From Microbacterium sp. LWH11-1.2 (GTDB lineage: Bacteria; Actinomycetota; Actinomycetes; Actinomycetales; Microbacteriaceae): a stretch of DNA of 64,000 nucleotides. Each line of letters begins with the position of its first letter. The stretch's first letter is position 1. Positions 46,959 to 56,077 of the stretch are shown here, one piece after another. The notes beneath the pieces are model-generated. The model saw only the letters and a list, made by a program, of their open reading frames with translations, was not told the origin of the DNA and searched no databases. Position numbers and translations under genes: made by a program. The DNA is taken from the NCBI RefSeq assembly GCF_038397745.1, contig NZ_CP151636.1, positions 3,782,001 through 3,846,000 of the forward strand, written 5' to 3'.

Positions 46959-48398
46959 TCACGAGTGGTCGTCGATGAGGGCAGCGGCGCCCATCACCGA
47001 CTTGAGCTCGAGGAACTCCTCGAACCCGTGCACGCCGCATTCCCGGCCGATCCCCGACTGCTTGTACCCCCCGAAGGGTGCACCCACGTCGAGGCCCGCG
47101 CCGTTGATTCCGACGGTGCCCGTGCGCATGCGCAGAGCGACATCGAGGGCGCGTCGAGGATCACTCGACCAGACGCCGCCCGACAGCCCGTACACACTGT
47201 CGTTGGCCAGGTCGACAGCCTCATCGACCGTGGCATAGGGAGTGATCGTGAGCACCGGGCCGAAGACCTCCTCGTGGAAGATCCGCATCTCCGGTGTCAC
47301 GTCGGTGAAGATCGTGGGCTGCACGTAGGCTCCGCCTGCCGTCGGTTCGACGATATCGAGGCCGCCGGCGAGCAGGCGCGCACCCTGGTCGATCGCGGTC
47401 TCGATGTGCGCACGCACACGGTCGCGCTGCAGCCCCGATGCGACAGGTCCGGTCGCCGTGGACTCGTCCGCCGGATCGCCCGGCGCCCATCCCGCGGTCG
47501 CCCGCACAGCGGCGTCCTGCCAGGCGTCGAGCAGCGACGCGGGCACGAGCACCCGCGTCTGAGCCGCACAGGTCTGGCCCGCGTTCGCGAAGCACGACGC
47601 CAGCACGGAGTCGACCGACTCCTCGATGGGCGCGTCCTCGAGGACGATCGCCGCGGACTTGCCTCCCAGTTCGAGTGCGACCTTCTTGATGGTCGCGGCT
47701 GCCGCGCGGGCGACGCCCTCACCCACCGAGCGCGAGCCGGTGAACGTGACCATGTCGACGGCGGGGTGCGTCACGAGCGCCGATCCCACGCCGGCGCCGT
47801 CCCCGTGGACGATGTTGACCACTCCGGCAGGGAGGTCGATCTCGCGGAGGATGTCGCCGACGAGCGCCGCGTTGAGGGGTGCCACCTCGCTGGGCTTGAG
47901 CACCACGGTGCAACCGGCGAGGATCGCCGCGCCCACCTTGAGCATGATCTGATGGAGCGGGAAGTTCCACGGCGTGATCGCCGCCACGACCCCGACGGGC
48001 TCGGCGATCACGAGGGAGTTCGACACCGACTCCCTCGCCACATGGGAGCGCGCGGCATCCACGAGACGGGCCAGGTCGGCGATCGCGACCTCGACCTGCG
48101 CGGCGCGGGAGAACGCGATGGGCGAGCCCATCTCCGCACTCAATGTCGCAGCGAGTCGCTCCCGGTGGCGCGCCAACCCCTCGGCGAGCGCCTCGACGTG
48201 AGCGATCCGCTGCGACATCGGCCTGGTGGACCAGGCGTCGAACGCCGCGACGGCAGCGGCCACCGCACGATCGACGTCTTCCGAGTCACCGGCGACGACG
48301 GCGCCGACGATGCTCCCGTTCGCCGGATTGACGACATCGATCGACCGGCGTCCTTCGGCACCCTCTCTGATGCCCGCGATGTCGTGACCGATGATCAT
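46959..48398 (-). CDS. NAD(P)-dependent aldehyde dehydrogenase
   Basis: A 479-residue member of the aldehyde dehydrogenase superfamily. The active site has Glu243 in LELGGKS and Cys277 in ANAGQTCAAQT; the cofactor loop is FTGSRSVGEGV, and EEVFGPVLTI follows. It oxidises an aldehyde to the acid. Its substrate is likely the product of the TPP-dependent enzyme, whose gene ends one base upstream. It closest resembles the broad aromatic/aliphatic aldehyde group; no specificity can be read. Confidence 0.93.
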   Translation of the reverse strand: MIIGHDIAGIREGAEGRRSIDVVNPANGSIVGAVVAGDSEDVDRAVAAAVAAFDAWSTRPMSQRIAHVEALAEGLARHRERLAATLSAEMGSPIAFSRAAQVEVAIADLARLVDAARSHVARESVSNSLVIAEPVGVVAAITPWNFPLHQIMLKVGAAILAGCTVVLKPSEVAPLNAALVGDILREIDLPAGVVNIVHGDGAGVGSALVTHPAVDMVTFTGSRSVGEGVARAAAATIKKVALELGGKSAAIVLEDAPIEESVDSVLASCFANAGQTCAAQTRVLVPASLLDAWQDAAVRATAGWAPGDPADESTATGPVASGLQRDRVRAHIETAIDQGARLLAGGLDIVEPTAGGAYVQPTIFTDVTPEMRIFHEEVFGPVLTITPYATVDEAVDLANDSVYGLSGGVWSSDPRRALDVALRMRTGTVGINGAGLDVGAPFGGYKQSGIGRECGVHGFEEFLELKSVMGAAALIDDHS

Positions 48399-48399
48399 G

Positions 48400-50067
48400 T
48401 CAGACCCCTGCCCGCTGGATCAGGTGCGATCCGGTGGCGAGCGGCGCGGGCCGCGGCACCCCTTCGTGGATCAGGTGCCAGGGTGAGGGGAACTCACCCA
48501 CCGGGACGTTGATGAGGATGGGCTCGTTCGCGGGGACCGCGTCCGCGAGGACGCCCGCGAGCTCCTGCGGCGTGAACGCCTGGGCGGAGCGGATGCCGAA
48601 CGCGTCCGCGAGCACGCCGTAGTCGGGGTTCGTGAGGTCGCTGGCGAAGTAGCGCGCCCCGTACCGGTTCTTCTGGATCCTTCGCACGTTGCCGTAGAAG
48701 CCGTCGTGGAAGACGATCGTCACCAGTCCCAGCCCGTAGCGCTTGGCCGTGGACAGCTCCTGCAGCGTCCAGGAGAAGCCGCCGTCGCCGTTCACCGAGA
48801 CCACGGCGCGCGCGGGATCGGCGGCCTTGACGCCGAGCGCGGTCGCGAAGCCGTAACCCAGCGTCCCCTGATACCCGGGCCCGATGTAGGTTCGCGGCTG
48901 GTATGCGGGGTAGCACGCGCTGGCGGCATAGCCGACCTGCGTGAACTCGCTCACGAACACGCCGTCGTCCGGCAGCGCGGCACGGATCGTCGAGAGGTAC
49001 TCGCGCTGCGGCGCGATGTCGTCGAACTGCGCGGCGAGCCACGAACGCACACGGACGAACTCGCCCTCACGGGAATCGCGGGTCGGGCTGCCGATCTCGG
49101 CGGCGAGCGCGGAGAGCGCCAGGCGGGCGTCGGCGTGCAGACGGTGCACGGCCTCGCGCGGGTCGCCGAGGTCGGCTTCCTCGGCGTTGATCAGGATGAC
49201 CGGGGCCCCGTGGGTGTCGACCTGCGTGCCGAAGGTGGACACGAAGCGCGTGCCCACCGCGAGGACGAGGTCGGCATCCTCTCGGAAAGCGCGGAGCGCG
49301 AGAGCATCGAAGGCGAGGCGATGGCGGGCATCGATCGCTCCGCGACCGTTGTCCGTCATGAGGACCGGCGCTTCCAGGGCCTCTGCGAGCGCCTGGAGCG
49401 CGACGGAGGCATTCGCGGCGAGCACTCCGCCGCCCACCACGATCATGGGACGCTCGGCGGCGGCGAGCAGCGCGGCCGCCGAGCGGATCTGCTGCTCGTC
49501 CGGCACGAGCGGCGCGGCCGAGACGAGCTCGGCTGCGGCGACCCGCGACGTCGCCGCCAGCACGTCCGGCGGCACCTCGATGGCGACCGGGCGGGGCCGC
49601 CCGCTGCGCAGCTGCACGAAGGCCTCGCGGACCAGTCCGGGGATCTCATCCGCGGAACGCGCCGTGCCCGTCCACTTCGTGAGGCGCTCGAGGATGCCGG
49701 TCTGGTCCGGCAGTTCGTGGAGAGCGCCGAGTCCGCGTCCGATCGCCTTCGAGTCGATCTGACCAGCGATCAGGAGCATGGGCGAGTTCGCGGAGTACCC
49801 CGTCGCCACGCCCGAGAGCGCGTTGAGGACGCCGGGGCCGGGAACGACCATCGCGACACCCACGTCTCCGGTGCTGCGCGCATATCCGTCGGCCATGTAC
49901 GTGGTGGCCTGCTCGTTGCGTGCACAGATGAAGTCGACCTGATCGGTGCGGGACTGGAGAGCGTCTGCGGCGGCATCGAGCTGGACGCCCGGAATGCCGA
50001 AGATCGTCGAGACGCCCTGGTTGATCAGGGAGTCGGCGAGCAGATCGCCACCGGTGGGGTCGGTCAT
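48400..50067 (-). CDS. TPP-dependent 2-oxo-acid decarboxylase or carboligase
   Basis: A 555-residue thiamine-diphosphate enzyme of the acetolactate synthase/benzoylformate decarboxylase superfamily. The cofactor-activating Glu52 is in RNEQATTYMADGYAR, a domain with GHP-like DUF follows, and the C-terminal TPP/Mg motif is NGDGGFSWTLQELSTAKR. The loop GALHELPDQTGI is unlike acetolactate synthase (GAFQE), so a decarboxylase of a 2-oxo acid is more likely than branched-chain biosynthesis. With the aldehyde dehydrogenase next to it and the aminotransferase at 56162 it would complete an Ehrlich-type route (inference). Confidence 0.85.
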   Translation of the reverse strand: MTDPTGGDLLADSLINQGVSTIFGIPGVQLDAAADALQSRTDQVDFICARNEQATTYMADGYARSTGDVGVAMVVPGPGVLNALSGVATGYSANSPMLLIAGQIDSKAIGRGLGALHELPDQTGILERLTKWTGTARSADEIPGLVREAFVQLRSGRPRPVAIEVPPDVLAATSRVAAAELVSAAPLVPDEQQIRSAAALLAAAERPMIVVGGGVLAANASVALQALAEALEAPVLMTDNGRGAIDARHRLAFDALALRAFREDADLVLAVGTRFVSTFGTQVDTHGAPVILINAEEADLGDPREAVHRLHADARLALSALAAEIGSPTRDSREGEFVRVRSWLAAQFDDIAPQREYLSTIRAALPDDGVFVSEFTQVGYAASACYPAYQPRTYIGPGYQGTLGYGFATALGVKAADPARAVVSVNGDGGFSWTLQELSTAKRYGLGLVTIVFHDGFYGNVRRIQKNRYGARYFASDLTNPDYGVLADAFGIRSAQAFTPQELAGVLADAVPANEPILINVPVGEFPSPWHLIHEGVPRPAPLATGSHLIQRAGV

Positions 50068-50097
50068 CGGGTTCCTCTCGTGAGCAGCATTGCGTGA

Positions 50098-50120
50098 TTG
50101 ACTGTATTAGATACATTCAA
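50098..50120. promoter_or_regulatory. Palindromic island operator between TPP gene and gntR
   Basis: Arms TTGACTGTAT and ATACATTCAA are separated by TAG and match as reverse complements at nine of ten positions. On the minus strand it lies between TTGCAG and TACAGT, a 17-base-spaced promoter for the TPP gene; on the plus strand it includes TTGACT. It is the only full dyad among the four island sites, at the regulator's own gene. Confidence 0.65.
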
Positions 50121-50226
50121 TTACTGCAAATAGGAGATTCGCCTCGTGTCACGCCCCCGCGGCATCGAGGCGTCCCTAGGATGTGAATGATCCGCTCCGC
50201 ACGCCGCCCCGAACCGAAGGACCACC

Positions 50227-50955
50227 GTGGCCACCACCCAGGAAGACGCACGTACGTTCCAGCGTGTCGCGCCGGCGCAGTCCGTAGCCGACCGGGTCGT
50301 CACCGAGGTCGAGGCGATGATCAAGGCGGAGGACCTCGCGCCCGGTCACCGGATCGGCACCAGGCAGGAGCTGTGCGAGCAGTTCGGAGTCGCGCCGGCC
50401 ACGCTCGGCGAAGCGCTCCGCGTCCTGCGCGCCCGCGGTTCGGTCGACCTGCGCCCCGGACCCGGCGGCGGCATCTTCGTCGCAGACCAGTCCCCGCTCA
50501 TCCGCCTCGCACACAGCGTGCTGCGACTGCGGCAGACCGGCGCCCCGGTGCACGACGTCGTCAAGGTGCTCGACGCGCTCGACGAAGCCGTCATGGGCGA
50601 CGCGGTGGCGCATCGCACCGACGACGACATCGCGGATCTCGACGCCCTCATGGCCGAGATCGCCGATCATTGGCACGACCCCGTCGAGGGCCTGCACGGG
50701 AACTGGCGCCTGCACCGTCGCATCGCGGAGATCTCTCCCAACGCCGTGCTGCGGACGTTCTACCTCAACCTCGTCGACTACATCGAGGGCGAGACGAGCG
50801 GGAGCGTGGACGACAGCGACCTGTCGGTCCCGGGCTTCCGACCCGACACCGACGAGCGCCTGCACATCCACACCGCGCTGATCGAGGCCATACGCTCCGG
50901 CGATGTCGAGGCCGGCCGCAAGGCCGTCCTCGACCACCGCACGCTCGGACGCTGA
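50227..50955 (+). CDS. GntR/FadR-family transcriptional regulator
   Basis: A 242-residue regulator with an N-terminal GntR winged helix (ADRVVTEVEAMIKAEDLAPG, RQELCEQFGVAPATLGEALRVL) and an all-helical C-terminal FCD-type ligand domain (HRRIAEI and HTALIEAIRSGDVEAGRKAV keep part of the metal-binding histidine pattern). Such regulators usually sense a carboxylic acid intermediate of the pathway they control. The GTG start follows GAAGGACC. It is central in the island and divergent from the TPP gene, with a palindrome between them. It is the obvious candidate for binding the island half-sites. Confidence 0.88.
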   Translation: MATTQEDARTFQRVAPAQSVADRVVTEVEAMIKAEDLAPGHRIGTRQELCEQFGVAPATLGEALRVLRARGSVDLRPGPGGGIFVADQSPLIRLAHSVLRLRQTGAPVHDVVKVLDALDEAVMGDAVAHRTDDDIADLDALMAEIADHWHDPVEGLHGNWRLHRRIAEISPNAVLRTFYLNLVDYIEGETSGSVDDSDLSVPGFRPDTDERLHIHTALIEAIRSGDVEAGRKAVLDHRTLGR

Positions 50956-50962
50956 GACGTCG

Positions 50963-52153
50963 TCACCCGCTGCGTGCACCCACGTGGCGCAGCGCGAGTG
51001 CGGCGAGAGCCGCCGCCTGATCACCGAGCACGCCGTCGTCGAACACCGCACGAGGCGAGTGATTCATCGGGATGTCCCCGCCGACCATCTCCGGTGGAGT
51101 GGCGCACAGGAAGACGAAGGCACCAGGAACCTCGCGCAGCACGTAGGAGAAGTCCTCCGAGGCCATCCACGGGGCCGACAGCTCCTCGACGCGCGACGGT
51201 CCGAAGAGATCGCGGAGCACGGTGATCGCGTCGGTCGTCTCGGGCGCGGTGTTGACCGTGACCGGATAGCCGACGATCACCTCGACGTCCGCCGTGCACC
51301 CGTGCGCCGCCGCCAGACGCTCGACGAGAGGCGGGAGCTCGGTCCGTGCCTGAGCGATCGACGCCTCGGACAGCGTGCGCAGGGTCGCCGAGAACCCTGC
51401 CTCCTCCGGGATGACGTTGACGATCTCTCCCGCGTGGAGCTTCGTCACCGAGAGCACGACGGGATCGAAGACGGAGACGCGCCGCGTCGTCCACGCCTGC
51501 AGCGCCAGGATCATCTCGGCGACCACGGGAACGGGATCGACGGCCTGATGAGGACGCGATCCATGTCCGCCGCGCCCGTGGACCAGGACTCTCAGGGTGT
51601 TCGCCCCGGCCATGATCGTTCCCTCCTTGAGCTGGAAGGTGCCGCGCGATCCCGGACCGACGTGGATGCCGTAGGCCGCCTCGACGCGGACGCCCGCGGC
51701 ATCGAGCACACCGTCTCTGATCATCAGCGGCGCTCCGCCCCCGGCCTCCTCCCCCGGCTGGAACATGAAGACGACAGACCCCACGATGCGCTCCCGGCGC
51801 GCGGCGAGGAGCCGCGCGGCGCCGACGAGGCCCGCCACGTGAAGATCGTGACCGCACGCGTGCATCGCCCCGTTGACCGCGGCGTACTCGAGCCCTGTCT
51901 CCTCGACGATCGCCAGCGCATCCATGTCGCCACGCAGCAGCACGGACGGTCCGTCCACCGCTCCCCGCAGCACCGCCGTGACCGAGCTGAGGTCCTCCCC
52001 GGTCGTGATCTCGAGGTCGAGGCCGGCCAGCGCATCGAGCACCGCCGCCTGCGTGTGCGGGAGGTCGAACCCGACCTCGGGTGAGCGATGCAGGCGCCGT
52101 CGCAGCGCCACCAGCTCGGACTGCAACCGGGCGGCGTCCTCGCGCAGCGTCAT
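50963..52153 (-). CDS. Second M20D amidohydrolase
   Basis: A 396-residue paralogue of the enzyme at 40346, with the same motif order: LLRGDMDALAI, GAMHACGHDLHVAG, FQPGEEAGGGA, YGIHVGPG and MASEDFSYVL. It is the last gene of the Rieske operon and its ATG overlaps the stop of the amidohydrolase gene (ATGA). Two copies in two operons imply either two acyl-amino-acid substrates or two steps. It converges on gntR with a seven-base gap. Confidence 0.9.
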   Translation of the reverse strand: MTLREDAARLQSELVALRRRLHRSPEVGFDLPHTQAAVLDALAGLDLEITTGEDLSSVTAVLRGAVDGPSVLLRGDMDALAIVEETGLEYAAVNGAMHACGHDLHVAGLVGAARLLAARRERIVGSVVFMFQPGEEAGGGAPLMIRDGVLDAAGVRVEAAYGIHVGPGSRGTFQLKEGTIMAGANTLRVLVHGRGGHGSRPHQAVDPVPVVAEMILALQAWTTRRVSVFDPVVLSVTKLHAGEIVNVIPEEAGFSATLRTLSEASIAQARTELPPLVERLAAAHGCTADVEVIVGYPVTVNTAPETTDAITVLRDLFGPSRVEELSAPWMASEDFSYVLREVPGAFVFLCATPPEMVGGDIPMNHSPRAVFDDGVLGDQAAALAALALRHVGARSG

Positions 52154-53331
52154 CCGCGCGCCTCCGGTGCGGTGTAGACGGTCCGACCCTCGATCAGCAC
52201 CTCTCGCACGGTCGACGCGACCTCGAGGGGATCTCCTGTCCAGAGGACCACGTCTCCGTCTCGACCCGGCTCCAGCGCCCCCACTCTGTCGCCGATGCCG
52301 GCGATGTCGGCCGCGACGGAGGTCATCGCCGCCACCGCTGTGTCGCGCGGCAGGCCGGCACGCGCCGCGACAGCGGCCTGGAGGGCGAGGAGACCGATCG
52401 GAACGACGGGATGATCCGTCGTCAGCGCGACGCGCACGCCGGCGGCGGCGAGCTTCGCGAGGTTCGCCGGATCGGCCTCGCGGACCTCGACCTTGGACCG
52501 GCTGGAGAGCACGGGCCCGAAGATGACGGGGACGTCGCGCTCGGCGAGCACATCCGCGAGCTTGTGCGCCTCGGTGCCGTGGTTGATCACCAGGCGCAGG
52601 CCGAACTCCTCGGCGATCCGGAGCGCGGTGGCGATGTCGTCGTGCCGATGAGCGTGCTGCTCCCAGGTCAGGGTGCCGTCCAGCGCCTCGGTGAGCGCCT
52701 GCATGCCGAGGTCAGCGGCGAACGGCGCCCCCTCCGCTCTGGCGCGATCGCGGCGCTGCGCGTAGTCGCGCGCATCCGTGAGCGCCTGACGGATCACGAG
52801 AGCGATCCCCAGGCGCGTGGACGGGAGCTGCTTGCGCTCGCCGTACGTCTGCTTGGGATTCTCGCCGAGAGCCGATTTCATCCCCAGCGCATGACGGATC
52901 ACCTGCTCATCGACCGAGCGACCGCCTCCGGTCTTGATCGCCACGCTCTGTCCGCCGATCGGGTTGCCCGACCCCGGTTTCACCACGACGGCCGTGACCC
53001 CTCCGGCGACGGCGTCCGCGAAGGCCGAGTCCTCGATGTTGATGGCATCGATCGCGCGGACGCCCGCCGTCACCGGAGACGACACCTCGCTGCCGTCGAA
53101 TCCGGCCGGACCGTTGGCCTCCTCGTGAGCGCCGATGTGGCTGTGCGGATCGATGAGTCCCGGCAGCACCCAGCATCCGGTCGCGTCGATCACGCGCGCG
53201 TTCTCCGGAACCGGGATCCCGATGCCGACGGCGGCGATCCGCCCGCCGGAGACGAGGACCGTGCCCTCCTGGTGCTCGTCGCCGAGGCCGGTGACCACAC
53301 GCCCCCCGACGATCGCGACATCCTCGCTCAT
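52150..53331 (-). CDS. Imidazolonepropionase-like metal-dependent amidohydrolase
   Basis: A 393-residue member of the amidohydrolase superfamily. The first metal pair is the HSH of GLIDPHSHIGAHEE, then EQHAHRHDD, INHGTEAHKL and the Asp of TTDHPVVP. The motif GENPKQTYGERK marks a sub-branch common in Gram-positives, near imidazolonepropionase and prolidase-type dipeptidases. A peptide or lactam C-N bond is a likely target. GGAGGA precedes the ATG at 53331. Its ends overlap both neighbours by four bases. Confidence 0.87.
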   Translation of the reverse strand: MSEDVAIVGGRVVTGLGDEHQEGTVLVSGGRIAAVGIGIPVPENARVIDATGCWVLPGLIDPHSHIGAHEEANGPAGFDGSEVSSPVTAGVRAIDAINIEDSAFADAVAGGVTAVVVKPGSGNPIGGQSVAIKTGGGRSVDEQVIRHALGMKSALGENPKQTYGERKQLPSTRLGIALVIRQALTDARDYAQRRDRARAEGAPFAADLGMQALTEALDGTLTWEQHAHRHDDIATALRIAEEFGLRLVINHGTEAHKLADVLAERDVPVIFGPVLSSRSKVEVREADPANLAKLAAAGVRVALTTDHPVVPIGLLALQAAVAARAGLPRDTAVAAMTSVAADIAGIGDRVGALEPGRDGDVVLWTGDPLEVASTVREVLIEGRTVYTAPEARG

Positions 53332-53843
53332 CCGTCCTCCTTCCGCGTCGAACGCTCGACCAGCGCACGCGACCGATCGCGCAGATCGGCCACGTCTACA
53401 CCGAGAAGGCCGACCGCCGGATCGACCCTCACCACGATGCCGTCCTCGCATGCCGGCGGTTCTCCGCTCAGATCGACGATCGGATCGTCGACCCAGACCC
53501 ATGGCAGGCCCGCGGCATACTCGCGGATCGTCCGCAGCTTGTCGAACTGGACCGGGAGGAACGGCCACGGCTCCGCCGGCAGATCGAGGGCCCTCCGGAA
53601 GGCGGTATGCGCGTTGTGCCCCCATTCGGAGGCCCAGACCACCTCGAAGTGCTCGGCGAGCTCTCTCAGACGCGCGGGAGCGCCATCCGGGATCTCGACA
53701 TCCCGCACCCAGCGCCCCCATGCCGAGAGATGGTGCGTCGACACGGGCACGGATGCCGCGCCCTCGATCACCACGACCCCGCTGATCCCGAGCACGAGCA
53801 GCGGCCGATCGCCACGCGGCGGACGTGCCGTGTACTTCGCCAT
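53328..53843 (-). CDS. HAD-like protein without its catalytic aspartates
   Basis: A 171-residue protein. The motif II region VVWASEWGHNAHTAFRRALD, the intervening FDKLRTIREYAAG and motif IV WVWVDDP match actinobacterial HAD-like proteins whose first motif is LDVDGVL. Here that motif is LVLGISGVVV: both aspartates are replaced, by Gly and Ser. So it should not be a phosphatase; a binding or scaffold role is possible. It is locked into the Rieske operon, starting one base after the Rieske stop and overlapping the amidohydrolase. Confidence 0.65.
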   Translation of the reverse strand: MAKYTARPPRGDRPLLVLGISGVVVIEGAASVPVSTHHLSAWGRWVRDVEIPDGAPARLRELAEHFEVVWASEWGHNAHTAFRRALDLPAEPWPFLPVQFDKLRTIREYAAGLPWVWVDDPIVDLSGEPPACEDGIVVRVDPAVGLLGVDVADLRDRSRALVERSTRKEDG

Positions 53844-53844
53844 G

Positions 53845-55047
53845 TCAGTCGTCCACGGCGTCCGCGAGCAGCGGCGCGTCCGCCGCTCCCTCGAAGTAGT
53901 TCCCGCCCTCGATGCGCACGACGCTCTCCGCCTCGTCGAAGACGACACCGACCGGATCACCTCCGGCCGCGACGGCCCGATGCTGCTTCGCCATCATCCG
54001 ACGGATCATCGCGATCCCCTGATCAGTGGTCGTCAGGTGATCCTCGGAGTGCAGCGAGATCGATCCCTGTGACTTCTGCGCCTCGTAGTCGCCGGGGAGT
54101 CGCTGGTGTTCGAGATCGGTGAGTTCCTTCCACGGCTTGCCCTCGTGGGTGGAGCGCAGCTTCGCGAGGAAGTCGGCGTCCTCGTCGCGCGCCACGGTGA
54201 AGATGCGGAAGTTGGTGTCATCCATCGGCACGACCCAGCCGATCATGTTCGTCTGTCCCGAGCTGAGCTTCGGACTCGCCACGACGCGGAGGTTCGGGAA
54301 GATGACCTCCGTGACCCGGCGCAGCTGCCGACCGTCACCCAGGTCGCGCATCTGGATCGATCGCACCCCGAGCGGCGTGTACTCGTAGCTGACCTCGGGG
54401 ATCAGCGCCATCTCCGGTGTGAACTGATTGCCGCTGAACCGCGCGTGCAGGATCGGCACGTGGAAGGGATCCATGACGTTCTCCCAGTGCTGCAGCCAGT
54501 TGAAGTCGAGAACCGCGGGTCCTCCGCCTCCCACGCCCTGGTCGTTGACGATCAGCTGCTCTTCCGGGCCGAGCTGTTCGAGCGTGTCGTATCGCGGGAG
54601 CACCGGCTTCTTGTCCGGCGGCCCCATGTAGGCCCAGAGCAGACCGTACTGCTCCTCGACGGGGTACCACGGCTGACGCACGCGGTCGCGATGCAACCCC
54701 AGATCCGGTTCGCAGGGCTGCTCGAGGCAGTGCCCTTCGGTGTCGAAGACCCAGCCGTGGTAGCAGCACCGGATGCCCTCGTCCTCCACGCCGCCGTAGA
54801 ACAGCGAGGCACCGCGGTGGATGCATCGCGGATGCAGCAGTCCCGGCTTGCCCTTCTTGGTGCGGAACAGCACGAGCTCCTCCCCCAGCACCCGCAGGGA
54901 GACCGGTCGCGTCGTCGCGTCCTCGACCTTCGCCACCGGGTGCCAGTAGCGCCGGAGCACCTCGCCGTAGGGGGTGCCGGGCCCGACCTGGGCGAGCTCG
55001 TTGAGAGGCTGCCCGAGGCGGAGGCCGTATGCGGTTCCGGTGTCCAT
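53845..55047 (-). CDS. Rieske non-heme iron oxygenase, alpha subunit
   Basis: A 400-residue oxygenase. The Rieske [2Fe-2S] ligands are Cys75-x-His77 (CIHRGASLFYGG) and Cys94-x2-His97 (CCYHGW). The mononuclear iron site is built from Asp193, His196 and His201 in the ENVMDPFHVPILH block. The arrangement is that of the phthalate dioxygenase/vanillate O-demethylase group, whose substrates are aromatic acids or ethers that are hydroxylated or demethylated. The reductase is encoded next to it, with a 18-base gap. No small beta subunit is present, as expected for this class. Confidence 0.92.
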   Translation of the reverse strand: MDTGTAYGLRLGQPLNELAQVGPGTPYGEVLRRYWHPVAKVEDATTRPVSLRVLGEELVLFRTKKGKPGLLHPRCIHRGASLFYGGVEDEGIRCCYHGWVFDTEGHCLEQPCEPDLGLHRDRVRQPWYPVEEQYGLLWAYMGPPDKKPVLPRYDTLEQLGPEEQLIVNDQGVGGGGPAVLDFNWLQHWENVMDPFHVPILHARFSGNQFTPEMALIPEVSYEYTPLGVRSIQMRDLGDGRQLRRVTEVIFPNLRVVASPKLSSGQTNMIGWVVPMDDTNFRIFTVARDEDADFLAKLRSTHEGKPWKELTDLEHQRLPGDYEAQKSQGSISLHSEDHLTTTDQGIAMIRRMMAKQHRAVAAGGDPVGVVFDEAESVVRIEGGNYFEGAADAPLLADAVDD

Positions 55048-55065
55048 GTTGTCTCCGTTCAGATG

Positions 55066-56034
55066 TCAGATGTCGAGGACGAGCTTCGAGTCGAGTGAGC
55101 GCGAGACGCAGATCATCATGGTCTCGTTGCTCTCGCGCTCCTCAGGGGTGAGGATCGAGTCGCGGTGTTCCGGGGCGCCGTCGATCACGCTGGTCTCACA
55201 GGTGCCGCAGACGCCCTCGAGGCAGGAGCTCGGGACCCCGATCCCCGCCTGCTCGAGCATCTCGAGGATGCTGCAGCCACGCTCCACCGTCACGATCAGA
55301 CCCGAGGCACTGGCCTCCACGTCGAATGTGTCGGCGCCGAGGGACTCGCCGAACGCCTTCGCCTGGAACCGCTCCAGATGCAGCGCTCCTCTCGGCCAGC
55401 CCGCGCTGAGCTCCTCCAGCTCGTCGAGCATGCGCCCCGGCCCGCAGGCGTACACCCCCGTGCCGTCGGGGACGGGACCGATCCAGGTGGCGAGGTCGAG
55501 GCGCTCGTCGCGGTCGCGCGAGACGATCGACGTCGCGTCGTGGACGAGGTGCGGAGCGTCGGCGAACGCCATGCCGTCACGGTGCGCCCCCAGATAGGCC
55601 AGTCGCCAGGGGATGCCGCGGCGTCGCGCCTCGGCGATCATCGGCAGGATGGGGGTCACGCCGATGCCGCCCGCGACGAACACGAAGACGGCATCGTCGC
55701 CGAGCTCGAAGTGATTGATGGGCTCCGAGGCCGCCACCGGATCGCCGGTGCGCAAGGTCTGATGCACGTAGCGAGACCCACCGCGACTGGGAGTCTCGGC
55801 GAGCACCGCCACCCGCCAGGAGCGCCGATCGGCCGGGTCGGAGCACAGCGAGTACTGGCGCTCGACGCCGTTGGCGAAGCGGAGGTCGATGTGCGCACCA
55901 GGGGTCCACGTCGGCAGAAGGGCGCCCGTCGGGTCGTCGAGTTCGAGAGAGAGCACGTCCGTCGCCTCCCAGCGCATCGCCCGCACCCGGAGATCGAGGG
56001 TTGTCGAAGAGACCTGGGCCGCGAACTGAGACAC
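55066..56034 (-). CDS. Rieske oxygenase reductase (VanB/phthalate reductase type)
   Basis: A 322-residue FNR-type protein. The flavin loop is RQYSL (about 59-63), the nicotinamide part has VAGGIGVTPILPM and ACGPGRML, and the C-terminal plant-type [2Fe-2S] domain uses Cys271, Cys276, Cys279 and Cys309 (CLEGVCGTC ... ICVSRS). It carries electrons from NAD(P)H to the oxygenase. GGAAGGAG precedes the GTG at 56034. It is first in the operon reductase-Rieske-HAD-amidohydrolase-M20. Confidence 0.92.
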   Translation of the reverse strand: MSQFAAQVSSTTLDLRVRAMRWEATDVLSLELDDPTGALLPTWTPGAHIDLRFANGVERQYSLCSDPADRRSWRVAVLAETPSRGGSRYVHQTLRTGDPVAASEPINHFELGDDAVFVFVAGGIGVTPILPMIAEARRRGIPWRLAYLGAHRDGMAFADAPHLVHDATSIVSRDRDERLDLATWIGPVPDGTGVYACGPGRMLDELEELSAGWPRGALHLERFQAKAFGESLGADTFDVEASASGLIVTVERGCSILEMLEQAGIGVPSSCLEGVCGTCETSVIDGAPEHRDSILTPEERESNETMMICVSRSLDSKLVLDI

Positions 56035-56077
56035 CGTCGTTCCGCTCCTTCCGTCGATCCGATCACCGCCGATCGAA

